Positions 11,830 through 23,920 are shown, counted from the stretch's first letter. The stretch is 64,000 nt of DNA from Blumeriella jaapii (GCA_009599575.1 VWND01000035.1:1-64000), one strand, 5' to 3'. The notes: a model not told the origin generated them from the letters alone. Numbers and translations: made by a program.

Positions 11830-12940
11830 AAGGATAGATTTGCTAATTTCTTTTATAAAATCGCTTTAACCGGTTGGCGGCGAACGTTTTTTTCAGTTTT
11901 GTTTTATCGAATTTCGTAAATTTATAATAACTTTTATTTAATTCGGCTTTATATATTTCGTAAAATCCGAACTATTTATAATTAAGCTTAATATCGGCCG
12001 ATTTGTTAATAGCGCGCTGAACGTCGTAAATTAAAATCAGATTTTTTTTTTTAATTAGCGTTTTTTTTAAAACCTTGGTTTTATTTTAAATTTCTTTAAT
12101 TGCTTTTTTATACTTTTTTTTTTTTAAAATTTTTTTTTTTATATTTATATCGCGGTAATTTAGCTGTTTAGATTTTATTGCCAGCAGATTTGCTTTCGTT
12201 TTTTATTTTAATTACGTTATAAAGCTTTTATACAGGCCATTTTGTTTTTAAAAGCAATCGAGCGTTTTTATCGTATTAAATAAAAAATAAGATTATTTTA
12301 ATAAAAGCATATATATATATACGTATAGCAAAAAGCATTTTCGAGAATTTCCGCGACCAACGCTTATAATTTTTTCGAATAGCTTTTAAAAAGCCGTTAA
12401 AAATATTTTTATAATTTCGTTCAACGAATCCGTTGCTTTTCGAATTATAAGCTAAGATTTAAATACGTTAAATATCGTATTTTTTTGTAAAAGTTTCGAT
12501 AACGCTTTTATTTTCGGATTTATTATCGACGTTTAATTTTCTAAATAAACCGTATCGATATATAACGTTTTTTTAAAAAAAAATCGTTATAATTTCGAAA
12601 ATAGCGTTTCGGAAAAGTTTTTTTTCAGATTATTTAAATAAATCGTTAATAGCAAATACGAAGCATATATAATCGCGATCGGTAATTAATACGCGTATAA
12701 CGTCGAAATTAATTTTTTTTTAAATTTTAAAAAACCACGTCGAATATAATAAGTTTTTTTTTCGGCCAGGCTTTCGTTTTTAGCAAAAAATGCAATTTTT
12801 AACGAAAGCTTTGTAATTTTCGAAGTATTTTTTTTATTAAAAATCGTTTTTGATTCGGTAATAAATAGCTTTAGCTTTTTTATAAAACACTTTTTCGTAG
12901 GCTTTTTTTATAATTTAAAATTTATCGGCTTTATTATTTA
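11830..12940 (-). pseudogene. D2 integrase remnant
   Basis: Antisense alignment with the D1 integrase at 49.56-50.65 kb. The acidic tail of pol lies at its start (TCGTCGTCGGATTCGCTGGA on plus, coding SESDDD on minus, near 11780-11800). The zinc-binding and DDE segments are recognisable only by comparison with D1. Confidence 0.7.
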
Positions 12941-13176
12941 TTACTAAGCGTTTTTGATATATATTATTTTTTATTTTATATAGCTTTTTATCGGTTAAAA
13001 TATAATCGAAAACTTGGTTTTTAAATAATTTAAATTAATAATTTAGCACGCCAAATAATTTAAATAAAATAATTAAATAATATACGATTAAATAAAAGTT
13101 TTCGGTTCCGTAGTTATCGATTAAAAGTTTATTTTCGTTATTAATCGATTTATTCCGATTGTTTTCGGTTAAATTT

Positions 13177-13272
13177 ATTCGCGGTGCTAGCCGAAATAAT
13201 AACGCGAATGCTTTTTCGGCCCGAAAATTAATATTTTTTATTCGCGGTGCCAGCCGAAATAGCAACGCGAAT
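13177..13272 (-). repeat. tandem pair of 33-bp inverted-end units (D2)
   Basis: Two 33-bp units, 13177-13209 and 13240-13272, separated by 30 bp (period 63 bp, 21 codons). The second reads ATTCGCGGTGC, 11-bp spacer, GCAACGCGAAT; its arms are inverted repeats with one mismatch. They lie between RNase H and integrase. The D1 copies are at 49260-49292 and 49323-49355. Confidence 0.85.
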
Positions 13273-13399
13273 AGTTTTAGCTTTATAAAACTCAAAGCGC
13301 AAATAGCAAAACAGCCGATTTCGTTAGCGATTTATTCGTCGATATTTTATTCGTTTTGTTTAGCGAAATTAAACGGATAAAAGCGTTTTTTTCTGGAAA

Positions 13400-13760
13400 A
13401 GCCGTTTGCCGCTGTATTAATTGTTTTTTTAATATATTTGATTTCGAAATTTATAAATCGCATTTAAACTATTTAATTAATAATAAATGCTTTTGGCAAA
13501 TTATTAATTTTTTTATTTAATTAATCGACAAAGATTTTTGCATTTGTTTTCAAAATAAAATATACGCCGTATAATTCGCTTTTTATTTTTTTTATTGTTT
13601 TAAAAGCGCTTCGATATTTTCGTTTAATAGCATCGTAACGTGTTTTCGCGAAAGATTATAAGCCGCTTTCGAATCGTAAAAATGCCGTTTTTTGTTTTCG
13701 TCGATTTATTATAATACAGCTTTCTAATCGAAAATATTAGCGTTAATAATTAAAATAATT
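13400..13760 (-). pseudogene. D2 RNase H remnant
   Basis: Antisense alignment with 48.76-49.12 kb of D1, where ILIVDANIF and a later FILEINAKVFID are readable. Broken by stops. Placed between RT and the 33-bp pair, as expected for gypsy pol. Confidence 0.65.
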
Positions 13761-14039
13761 TTTTTTGCGTTTGGATTATAATCGATTCGTATAAACGACG
13801 GGGCCGATAAAAAGTCGTTTTTAAGAATTTTTATAGTTTTGTTTTATTTTTTTTTCTAAACGAAATCGATTTTTTTTTTATCGTAGCGTAAATAAATGCA
13901 GTTTTTTAAAAAAAAATTTTGATTTAATTGCGGTAGTAAATCATAACGTTAATAAAAGCTTTAGCTTCGGTAATATTTTTACATTTTTTTTATTCGCAAA
14001 TCTTTTTAAATTTTTTTCGTTAAAAATAGCGGCTAGCGC

Positions 14040-14850
14040 TGTTAATTATATAATCAACGATATTTATTTCGGATATACAGAATTTTAATCGAAAGTTAAT
14101 AATAACTTTGGCTTTTTCGAAACAAATTATAATTTTGTCGATATTTTAAATATATTTTATTATATAATATCGAATTTTAAAAAAAATCTTTTTATTATTA
14201 TAATATAATTTAAAATTTTTTATTCCGACGTCGTTAATATAAAACAAAATAATATCGGAAATACAAATTATAAAAATCTTATATACGACTTTTACGAACT
14301 GAACGATTAAATTAATAATTTTTATAAATACTTTGGTTATACGCAGCAAACCGATTGAAATTTAAATTGCTATTATATTTCGAAATCGTAGATTAAATAT
14401 TAAATAATCGTAGCCGAAAAACAAATCGAAAAAAAAAGCGATCGTTAATTTTGCGAATTCGTTCGAAAATTAATCGACGTTGAATAGCACGTTAGCGTTT
14501 CGTATCGTTATTTTGTTTATTTCGACGACTGCGATAATAAATTTATAAATGCTTTTTTTTTTTTCGCAACGATAAACTATTTGTTTTTATATAAGCCGTG
14601 GCAAAATTCGAAAATTTTTTGCTTAATTCGTTTTTTTAACATTTCGATTATTTTATTTTAAAAAGCTTTAAAAATTGAAAAAGTCTTTTTTTGCCAGGCT
14701 TCGTAAAACACGGTTTTAATATCGATATAAAGCGTAATATTAAAGCTAAATTGGCTTATTTCGATAAAATCGAAAGCTATAGCTTTTTTTCGGTTGCGTA
14801 AAATTTTATATAAAACTTTTTTTTTTTTAGCAGAAATTGAGTTTCGATTA
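14040..14850 (-). pseudogene. D2 reverse transcriptase remnant
   Basis: The 67-codon open stretch at 14146-14349 is genuine coding orientation. It carries LFYINDVGIKN, the gypsy catalytic box (usual F-I-D-D-V-G-V-K) with the first Asp changed to Asn, and ends KIRYYIIKYI (family GIRRYVLEHI). The upstream palm and fingers are broken. This subgroup with a V-G-V-K box is common in ascomycete gypsy elements. Confidence 0.85.
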
Positions 14851-15182
14851 TTAAATTATTAAATCGTTTTTTTATAAATCGGCTGCCAAATAATAAATTG
14901 AAAAATCGGCCGGTAATAAATCCTTCGAATTCGCTAATAACTAATTAAAATGGTTTTGTTATTTTATTTTTTTTAAACTAATCGTTTATTTTTCCGGAAA
15001 TATTTTTACCGGATTTACCAAGATTTACGAATCGTATTTTATTAGCTTTGCGCTTATAAAAAGTGTTAATATTAATATAAAAAGATAAAATATATAAATC
15101 GGATTTGTTTAATACGAAAACGAAATTTTCGAAACTTTTATTTTCGAATTAATAGCCAAAAATATTAATATTAATTAATTTT

Positions 15183-15215
15183 ATTCGCGGTGCTATTTCG
15201 ATTAATAACGTAAAT
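15183..15215 (-). repeat. 33-bp inverted-end unit, D site 1 (D2 copy)
   Basis: ATTCGCGGTGC at one end and a decayed ATAACGTAAAT at the other, exactly 33 bp, matching 47315-47347 of D1. It lies between protease and RT, about 100 bp from the E insertion. Confidence 0.7.
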
Positions 15216-15315
15216 GCTTTTAGCTAAATATTTTCCAGGTTTTGTTATAATTCAGCGTTTGTTTTAAAATTAAAGCCGGCTATTCGTTTTCCGATAAAAC
15301 GTCGATTAAAAAAAC

Positions 15316-15619
15316 TGTCGTGCATAGCCGAATAGTCGGTAGGAACCTTCACCGGAGGCTGGGACGGATGAATTGTATGCAGTAAGATGTTACTTGTATT
15401 ATTCTAAATCTGACTGGCGAGCTCTCCGCAAAAAACGGAAGGTTCGGGCTCGCTTAGTTAGTCGCTTGGAAAAACTAATCTTCGAAAAGGCTTGTTATTA
15501 CGTAATTACGAGCTTTTCCGAACTTCAAAAATATTTAATTACTAAAAGCGTACAAAAAAAATAAATTTAAAACAAAAAAAATAAAAAATAATAAAAAAAT
15601 GTAAATATAACGTAATACA
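15316..15619 (-). repeat. E 3' LTR (element orientation)
   Basis: Plus strand begins TGTCGTGCATAGCCGAATAG and ends ACGTAATACA. It aligns along its length with 23232-23531 but carries many additional C-to-T and G-to-A changes. The small plus-strand frame in it (15373-15564) also exists in the other LTR and is a shadow. Confidence 0.93.
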
Positions 15620-16990
15620 TTTTTTAGCTGATTGCCAATCCGGTGATCAGCTATTTTTAAAGCGCTGGAAAGTCTTTTTGTCGTCCGAATACGGCCGTAA
15701 CGCGATATTATAATATTTATATAGCTTATTTATATTTTTTGTCGTTGCGAAGCGTAAATAAGGCCAATTTAGCTTAAATAAAAGTTTCGTCGCTTTTGAA
15801 AACCTTAACTTTTTTATTTTCTTATTAATTTTCTAATAAATTTAAGTTTTATTATTTTAATTAGAAATATCGATATAATTTTTTTTATATCTAAAAAAAA
15901 TCGTTCGTATGGCTTTATTCGACCAGTTAGCTTAGCTTTTCGGATTTTTAATCCTCGGCGCTTGCGTAATCGAAGTTTTGCGAAGTTTATTTTACGCAAT
16001 TAATCGGCTTTTTCGGCCAATTCGTTTTTTTTCGACTTTTTCGAAAAAAGCGACCTTTTCGATGTTTCGTTTTTAAACGGTTTTTTTTTTTCGGAAATTC
16101 ATATTTGCCTGGCCTCGAAAATGCCGATATAACGTTTAAAAATAAAAAAAACGCTGTTAGCGGTAAAAAAGCTATTAGCGGTGATTTCGGTTTTAATAAT
16201 ATATTCCCGAAGAAAAAAAGCAGAATATTAACGCTTTTGAAAAAAAAAAAACGGCCGGAAGTTATTAAAACGAAAAAACTGGAAATAAAAATAACGACGA
16301 TAGTCGTTTTTTTAAAACGTGCTCGTACTAAGGCCAGAAAGCCTGTTATTCCTGGGTCTTCTAATTCTATTTTTTATATAACTTATATTACTCGCGAAGC
16401 AATTAAAAACCTAAATTACGACTGCCTATCGAATTTAACTAAAGCTCGTTGCTATCGATATTACGTAATTAGCACGTCGTGTATTTCGGCCGACGCGAAC
16501 GTTTTGACTGCGTAATTTTCCGTTTTTAAAATTCGGATTAATAAAATTATTAAAACGGTCAGTTTTATCGAAAAACTCTGTCGTTTTTGCTGATCGATTT
16601 CTAAAATATAACGGTCATTTTTTATTCCACGGTCAAAACGGTTTTAAAAATGCAAAAAAATAAATTTTCAAATCGATCGTAATTTAAAAGCAAAATTAAT
16701 AAATACAAAACGTATTATTAACGCGAAGCTCGCTGCGGCTCGTAGGATTTTTTAATTTTCTGTTTTTCGAATAAAAACTCTTACGTCTGCTTCACGTGCT
16801 AGCGAAATAGGGCCTGGCCATAACTTATTAAAAAATGCTTCCGTTTTTAAAAATTCAAAAAAAAATCTCGCGGCGACTTTTCTGCTAAACGTTTTTGGTT
16901 TTCAGCCTGGTGAAGCTTCGCAAAAAAAAGGAAATGCTCCGGCTGCATAGCCGGCGGCAGCTGTTTTTAAAAAGGCTATCGAAAGATTTA
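15620..16990 (-). other. E region downstream of RNase H, no recognised domain
   Basis: About 1.3 kb between RNase H and 3' LTR, long for a copia element, which usually ends soon after RNase H. The longest frame is on the opposite strand (16105-16515, 136 codons, Lys-rich). I recognise no family on either strand and see no second copy in the window. It may be a long 3' UTR or an extra gene. Confidence 0.45.
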
Positions 16991-17369
16991 TTTTAAATTT
17001 GATTATCGCGGAACGTCGGACGCGAGTTATTATTTTAACGAATTATATTTTTGATTTTTTGCAAAGCTAAGCGGTTTGGTTTTGGGTTTTTGAATTTGCG
17101 AAAAGTTCGGATTTTTTTTAATTAAAAAGTGGTTTTGCTATGTTTTAAATTTTAATAAAAATTTATTTAAATAAATATACGCCTGCAAAATGCAAGCTTT
17201 TTAATTCGATTGGTCGAGCTTTTCGACAAAATTTCGAAAATCTTATAAATTAAAAAATTTAACGAAATTTTCGTATTTTTATCGGGTCAGATTTTTAATA
17301 AAACCGTTTGCGTGCATTTTATTTGTTAAAAAATATATAATTTTAAACTTTTTATTTTAATACTTTTGG

Positions 17370-17610
17370 CGAATTTATATATTACTTATATCGACGTAGC
17401 GAAGCTTCGTAGAAATTCTTTTTTTATTTTTTATAATTAATCTGATCGTTTATTAATTATCGTAATATACGTTTTATTTAGAAATAACGTCGAATCGAAG
17501 CTTTTTAAAAAAACGTTGAAATACTATTATTTTTTTTATAATCGCTATATAAGCAAATAGCTCCGCTTTAATAGAAAAAATAATAACTGTGTTTTATCGT
17601 ATAGCCTTTT
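17370..17610 (-). pseudogene. E RNase H remnant
   Basis: The minus strand reads IKAELFAYIAIIKKIIVFQR, a FFKKLRFDV block, YYDN and ISTKLRYVDI. These fit the copia RNase H pattern with the [ST]-x-A-E-[LY] box, the catalytic C-D-N box and the T-K-H-[IV]-D box (His here changed). Gln codons have become stops. Confidence 0.85.
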
Positions 17611-17889
17611 ATAAAATAGCATTTCCGAAAAAAAAAAAAATATATTTTTGAAAAAATTTCCGAGTTTTTAAATCGTCGGCGAAAAAAGCGTCGGTAAAAA
17701 TTATTAATTGGTTTTTTCGCTTTTTCCGATTGTAAACGATCCTTAAGAATTTCGTTTTATAAAAATATCGAAGCGTTTAATTAGCTATTTCGAAATATTA
17801 AAAACTCGGATTAATAAAAAAATAAAAAAGCTGAAAGGCTGCGAAAGCTACGTCGGGTCGAAGCATAATAGCCGTATACAAAATTAAAC

Positions 17890-18760
17890 CGACTTTTTCT
17901 TAATACTTTTTAATTTGCGAAAGCGTGGCTACGCCTGGGTTTTTAATAAATTCGCAGATTAAAAAAAACGTATTTAAAAAGCGTTTTTTATATACATCAA
18001 ACTTCGTAGCGATTTTCTCGATATACGAATCGTAAAGCAGAAAGATTTTCTTTTTTTGTTTGTTTCGTAAAATACGAACTTCGAAAAAATAATTCAAATC
18101 TTTTATATTTATAAGCTCGTAAGTCTTTTTCAGACCGAAAATAATTTCGTCGGCTTTTAACGAATAAAAAACGTAATATAAAACTTAAATATCGTCGACG
18201 TAAAATACCACGTATACGCTCCGCATTTCGTTAGCGAATATACAAAATTTTTCGCTTATTAATTCGAGCTTTAGCTTTTTCAAAATATTAGCGAATTCGC
18301 TATACCATAAAGCTGGAAAATCCCTTAATTTATATAAAACTCGGTCTAGCTGTATTATTATACTTGGTTATTTAAATTTATTAAACAAATAACACGTAAT
18401 TAACTTATTTCTGAAATTTCGTTTTGCATTAACGAAAATATTAATTATATCGAATTGCTTAATTTTCAAATCGAAATAAGCCGCTAGCGCTATAACCGTT
18501 CGGAAAAAACGGATTGCGAATATAGCTACGTATATAAAAAAGATTAAAGCTTCGTTTTATAAATCTTTTTTCACGACTAGTCTCGATCTGCACCGCTGCA
18601 ATTCGCTTAAACTGTTTGTTTTGTATATAAAAACTTATTTAAATAAAATAAACTTTATGGTTTTATTTCTTTTAATAATTTTTCAGTATTTTCTGGTTTT
18701 TAAATTCTTAATCTCGGTTTTTGCTTTTTTTTTAAACTGCTTTCTTATTTAATAGTTTTT
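17890..18760 (-). pseudogene. E reverse transcriptase remnant
   Basis: The catalytic box survives intact: the minus strand at 18192-18218 encodes VYVVFYVDD, the copia YVDD motif. Downstream, the open stretch 17900-18097 has YFFEVRILRNKQKKKIFLLY and SYIEKIATKF, the usual F-L-G-[IV] and Y-[IV]-x-K-[IL] blocks. The rest is broken by stops. Confidence 0.9.
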
Positions 18761-18769
18761 CAACTCGTT

Positions 18770-20240
18770 CCAGTTTTTTAAAGCCTTCGGAAAATTATTC
18801 CGATATTGTTTTTAATCGGAAAATTAAATATTTCTTACCGATTTTTTTTTTATCGAAGCCGCCACTACTGCGTAAACAGCCTGAAAATCTTTTTCATTTA
18901 TTTAAATCGGCTCGTTTATTCAAAACGTATAAACGAATTCGTCGATCTGTTGTTTAATAAATAAAGCTATTAATTAAAAGATTTCGTATATCGTGGCGTA
19001 TATTTCCGGTTTATCCGGCTAATATAAAATAAAATCTATACGATTTCGTTTAACAATTTTTAAAATCAGCTGCTTTCCATCGCTTATCGAAAACTTCGAT
19101 TTGTTTTTTCTATTTTTTTTAAATAATACTTTTTTTTTAATAATCAGCCTTAAAAAAGCTTTCAAAAGCAAGCGTTTAGATAGCTGTTTTATTTTAAATC
19201 GATTTAGCGTCTGATTTGCCGGGCGATAGCTTTTAATTATAATTTAAAAAATTAAATTGCGCGCTCTCTCGTATAAAATTATTTTTATGCCCGCGCCGAA
19301 GAATTTCTTAAAACTTTGCTCTGCTTTATTTTATCCTGCAATAATAAGCTTTGCTAATTTATTACTTTTTTTTAAACTTTTATAATCTTCTGACGCTTTT
19401 ATCGCATCGGTCAAAATGTTTCGAATATACTTTGCATACTTCCGACTAATAATTAGTTTTAAAAATTAAAACTGGTCGGTAATAGCTTTGTCGAAAAAGC
19501 TTTTATAAAAGACTATTACCCCCGAGCTTTAAACGTTTGAATCGACCGTAAAAAAAGGCTCGATCGCTTCGATTTTTATTAGATTTTCCATCCTCGAAAA
19601 TTTAACTTTTTTTGGAATATTTAAATCTATTAGTATTAAAATATTTTTTTTTTCCATCGTAAATCTTAGAAGTTCATTAAAAAAGCCTGAAATAAATTTT
19701 GGTTCTGATAGCGGCTCCGGTGGAAAAAAACTTCCATTTTTTTTTGTAAAATCTGAAAATTGCTCGTTTTATAATAATAGCTTTTTTTTTATATTATTTT
19801 TTTTTCAACACACCGAATTTTGCTGATTTGCGCCGCTATTAAAACCGTCCGCTAGTATCTGATATTTAGCGTTTTAAGCTTTTTCGTTTTCCGCGTTTTC
19901 GATAAACTCCACGGTTTTTTAAAGCTTTAGTCTAGTTATAAAACTTAGACTTTTAACTTTCGAAAAATAAAATTTAAACTCGTTAAATATTACGTTTCGG
20001 CTTATAATTATACGTATTAATTAAAACACTTAGATTTTGTAAATATTAAAAGCGCTATATTTAATTAAATATCCGATATGTTTTTTCGAAAAAATTTTAA
20101 ATTCTCTTTTGTATTTTATAGCCTTCCGATCTTTTATTATTAAATACGCACGAGCTTCGTACGCATAAACTTTGCTTTAATCTGATTTAAGATCGGCCGT
20201 ACGCGCTTTTATAATAGCAAAGTCGTAATATCGAAAATAT
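18770..20240 (-). pseudogene. E integrase-to-RT linker region
   Basis: Sequence between the integrase core and RT, as in copia pol polyproteins, where this segment is poorly conserved. Frames are broken and no motif stands out. Confidence 0.5.
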
Positions 20241-20248
20241 TGCCTGAA

Positions 20249-20970
20249 TCAATTATATAAAATTTTATTTAAAAATTTAAATTGTTTTTTCGCAAGCGGC
20301 GATATATTATATAAATACGCTGCTGCTTTTATCGTTTCGGGCCAAAAGAAAATTAAAAGTCCCGCCTTAATTTTTATTTTTATCGAACGCTTAATTACTT
20401 TTCTTTCTGTACGTTCGATCGAGCCGTTTGGCTGATGCACGTAAAATAAAATCAATTTCAGATCGATATTCTCGCGCTCCGCTTATTTTTAATACTTCGA
20501 AATAATATTTTTTTGCTTTGAAATTACCGACGATTCGTTATTTTATCGAATTTTGCAAATGGAAAAATTGTATTAGCGTTTAATTTATACGTCGAACGTT
20601 TAAAAACGATTCAAAACGACTTTTATACTTTTCGTTTTAATAGCGAAGGCTTAAATCTTTCTATTATATTCGTTTTTTATCAAAAATATTTACGTCGAGC
20701 CGTTATAAGCTTTTTTACGACTTTTAAAATAATCGTAAAAATTTTAGCCGATGCGAAAAAAAAGCTTAAAAAACTTGTTTTCTAATATTGCTTTTGAAAT
20801 CATTTGTTTTAAATGCGTAACAGCATACTTTTCGCATTTTATTTTTATTAAGCCTTTGATTTTTACTCCACGAATATTTTCGACCAGCTTTTCGAACGCG
20901 TTTTTACCCAAATAGCCCGAACGAAAATGCTATAAGCGCGCATTATTATTCCGATCGTACGTAAACACGC
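20249..20970 (-). pseudogene. E integrase remnant
   Basis: At 20792-20960 the minus strand reads GKNAFEKLVENIRGVKIKGL followed by KCEKYAVTHLKQMI, the copia zinc-binding end with the second metal Cys changed to Tyr. At 20249-20455 it reads HQPNGSIERTERKVIKRSIK, holding the last catalytic Glu (P-[QN]-x-N-G-x-x-E-R), then FFWPETIKAAAYLYNISP. Domain order and spacing fit. Confidence 0.9.
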
Positions 20971-21659
20971 TGCTTTTTTTAAATTTATAACGCGTATAAC
21001 GTTTCGAAATTATATAAATTATAAAACCGAGCGAATCACGTTTTAAAAAATTTAAATTATTACGTAGAAAATGCGAACAAAAAAAACAATTGATTTTAAT
21101 ATATTCAAATACATAAAAATCGGCGATCGTTTAATATTAACGTTTCAAAATAAAGCTTTTAAAACTCTTAAAACAAAAAATATTATTTAACCTTTAAAAC
21201 CAATAACTTTTTTTAGCCAAAAAACTAGCGGAAATAATATTAATAATAAAATCTGAAACAAACGCCACGTTATTAAAAACCATATCCTAAAACTTCTTAT
21301 TTTTCTTACGAAAAACCTTTTTTATCAAACGATTTTTTTTTCCGACGATTAAAAAACTTTATATATCTGTATAAACGCTGTTAATAAAATTATTAACTTT
21401 TTTATAAAATTCTTCGATAAAAAAGTCTTTATCGTTTATTAAATAAGTTTCAGAGCAATTATTAAAAAAAGTACTTTTGTTTAAAAAATAATATTAACTA
21501 AGTTTCAGAACTAAAACGTTAATTCCGAAATGCTTTTTAATCGTATCAAAGCAAAAAAAACAAAAAATTGCGATAAAAAACTTTTTCTGATCGTTTTTAA
21601 AAATTAATTTTAAAATCTGTTTTGGTTTAATTATTAAAATTCTAAGAATTTTATTAATT

Positions 21660-23200
21660 GCGACCATTTAAATACTTTTTTTATTCAGAACTTTTAAAAC
21701 CTTTTTATAATTAAAAAACAGCTTTTTTCGTATTTCAGCGATCTTTTGCCTATTTAAAAAATTGAAAAAAGTTTTTTTTTTATAACGACTATTTATTACG
21801 TACAAAAGCTTTTTATAATCGGTTAAAAAATAAAAATAACGCTTTTTGAAAATATCGCATAAGCAGTTATACTTTTTTCCTTTTTTCTTTTTGCTTTTTC
21901 CTTTTTTTTTTCCACGACTTTTCGAAATATCGTTGTTTTTAGAATCGAAAAGGAAAATGGCGAAAACTCCGACTTTTCGGTCTGAATTATCGAATCTTCG
22001 ATTATTTTTAAAAAAAAAAATTATAAAATTTAGTTCGATTAAAATTTTTTTTATAAAAAAGCCAGCAAATTCGTTTTTCAAATACTCAGCCTTTTTGCCG
22101 TTCGCCCACTATAAATTAATATATACGGCGATTGCGTCGAGAAAATCGGTGGCAGCGTAACGGCCATCCATATCAAAAATCTTGTATTCGATAGCTGCTC
22201 TATAAGCGGTCTGCTATTTTTTTATTTATTCGGTTATATTTACCCTTCCGTTATACGCTTTGCGAAAAATGTTTTTATAATTAAATTTAACGAAGCTAAT
22301 TACGGAAAAATATACAAAAGCAATATTTTTTTTCAAAATACAAACGAATGCCTGAAATAACCTTTGTTTTTTTTCGTAGTATAAATCCTTAATCCTACGT
22401 ATATTTCTATTTATTAAAAAATCTTTTTGCAAATTAATATAAAAAATAACGTACGCTTTTTTATTATTAATAACGTTAATTTCCGATTAAGCAATTGCAA
22501 AGTTTATTAAACTGATCTTTATAATTAAAAAAACCCAATCGAGCAACTTCTGATAGGCAGTAACGTATTTCTGCTATTTTTTAAGTTTTTTTAAATGATT
22601 TTTAAAAAAATAATCGATTTTATTTTTCAAATCGTCGAAAATCAAATTGGCTGGTCGAAATCTGTCGGAAGGATTATTAATCGTAACGGCGGCCTTTTTT
22701 GCTTCGGTTATACCATTATATTCGGCGTATTTTCGATCGTAATTTGCTTAGCGCTTTTTGTTTTTCTGATCGATAAACTAATAAAAAAATTGTTTTTATA
22801 ATCGTTTATTAATAAAAAAGCGAAATGAAAAGTCAGAATCGGTGTAATCGAAAGGAAAAATGCCTGATCGGTGAAATTTGTATATTTAACCAGAAAATCC
22901 ACGATTTTGAATCGTGAAAAAAAACCTTTTTTTTCGTAAAAGCCGATATATTATTTTCGTTATGAAAAGTCGATTAATTTAATTAAAAAAAATAAAAAAA
23001 TAAAAATGAAATTTATAAATTAAAAAAATCGAAAAATTAATGCTTTCCGCACTTTTAATAACCTTTTATCGATTCGTAGCCTTTTGCCAAATAAAAAAAA
23101 CTTTGCAAAATATAACCTTCTACGAATATCTTTTAACAATTCGAATAAATTAACCGATGAAAACTTCCAACGAATCTCTTAGCGTATACATTATAAAAAA
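21660..23200 (-). pseudogene. E gag (and probably protease) remnant
   Basis: The open minus stretches 21668-22081 and 22226-22432 are genuine coding orientation. The first has a Lys-rich tract followed by KKYNCLCDIFKKRYFY, which I read as a decayed CCHC zinc knuckle. The start of gag and the protease triad are not identifiable with confidence. Confidence 0.6.
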
Positions 23201-23212
23201 AAGCTTATTAAT

Positions 23213-23231
23213 TGGCTCCGGGACTTATAAC
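23213..23231 (-). promoter_or_regulatory. E primer-binding site, half-tRNA(Met) type
   Basis: Immediately internal to the 5' LTR the minus strand reads GTTATAAGTCCCGGAGCC. With one G restored, TTATGAG is the complement of the CTCATAA anticodon loop of methionine tRNA. Ty1/copia elements commonly prime from a tRNA(Met) cleaved in the anticodon loop. The stem part was not checked against a real tRNA. Confidence 0.5.
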
Positions 23232-23531
23232 TGTCGTGCATAGCCGAATAATCGGTAGGAATCTTCACCGGAAGCTAGGACGAATAAATTGTATACAATA
23301 AAATATTATTTGTATTGTTCTAAATCTGACTGGCGAGCTTTCCGTAAAAAACGGAAGGTTCGGGCTCGCTTAGTCAGTCGCTCGGAAAAACTAGTCTCCG
23401 AGGAGGCTCGTTATTACGTGACTACGAGCCTTTCCGAGCTTCAGGAACATCTAACTACTGAAAGCGTACAGGAAAAATGAATCTGGCAAAAGAAATGAAA
23501 AATAATAAAGGAATGTAAATATAGCGCAACA
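23232..23531 (-). repeat. E 5' LTR (element orientation)
   Basis: 300 bp, plus strand TGTCGTGCAT...AGCGCAACA, so TG..CA-type ends in both directions. It retains GC-rich blocks (e.g. CTAGTCTCCGAGGAGGCTCG) that are transition-mutated in the other LTR. Confidence 0.93.
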
Positions 23532-23679
23532 AAAACCTTATCGCCGGCGACGGTAATTTAATTTAAAAAAAATCGGTTTTAGTTTTAAAAAAAGGTTTTT
23601 ATTTAGCCGTTTTCGGTATATTAGAAATTGACGAGATTTTTTAAAATTTAAAGCATTTTAAAAATAATAAAATAAAAAC

Positions 23680-23920
23680 ATTTTTTTATTATTAAAAAGT
23701 TTTTATAAATAATAATATTTTTAACGTCGATTTTTATATTTCGTATAATTTTATTAAATTTAATCGTATTTTTATTAACGATAATATAAATTATTCGCTT
23801 ATCGATAATAATCGAAATACTATTAGCTTCGGCTGTTTTTTGGTTTATGCAATTGATTTCGGTTTTATTATCGAATAAAGCGAAGGCGGTCGTATTTTTT
23901 TTAAGTATTATTTTTATTTT
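23680..23920 (-). pseudogene. D2 protease remnant
   Basis: The minus strand near 23825-23890 reads AFALFDNKTEINCINQKTAE, the retropepsin active-site block (usual D-[ST]-G-A-E-[VI]-N) with Ser-Gly changed to Asn-Lys. It matches D1 at 46.86-46.94 kb. Confidence 0.85.

Larger units (their letters stand above)
15316..23531 (-). mobile_element. E: full-length Ty1/copia retrotransposon, RIP-degraded
   Basis: 8216 bp bounded by direct ~300-bp LTRs and by a perfect 5-bp target-site duplication AAAAC (15311-15315 and 23532-23536). Read on the minus strand the order is gag, integrase, RT, RNase H, the Ty1/copia order. It is inserted in D2: removing it restores the D1 sequence around 47.22 kb. All frames are broken. 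The 23232-23531 LTR has far fewer transitions than the 15316-15619 LTR. Confidence 0.92.

Noticed and set aside
15373..15564. 63-codon frame repeated at 23289-23480
   Set aside because: Both lie in the two LTRs of element E on the strand opposite to its genes; similarity follows from LTR identity.
16105..16515. 136-codon plus frame in element E
   Set aside because: Opposite to the element's coding strand, low-complexity Lys-rich start, no recognised domain. Kept only as a remark in the E 3' region.
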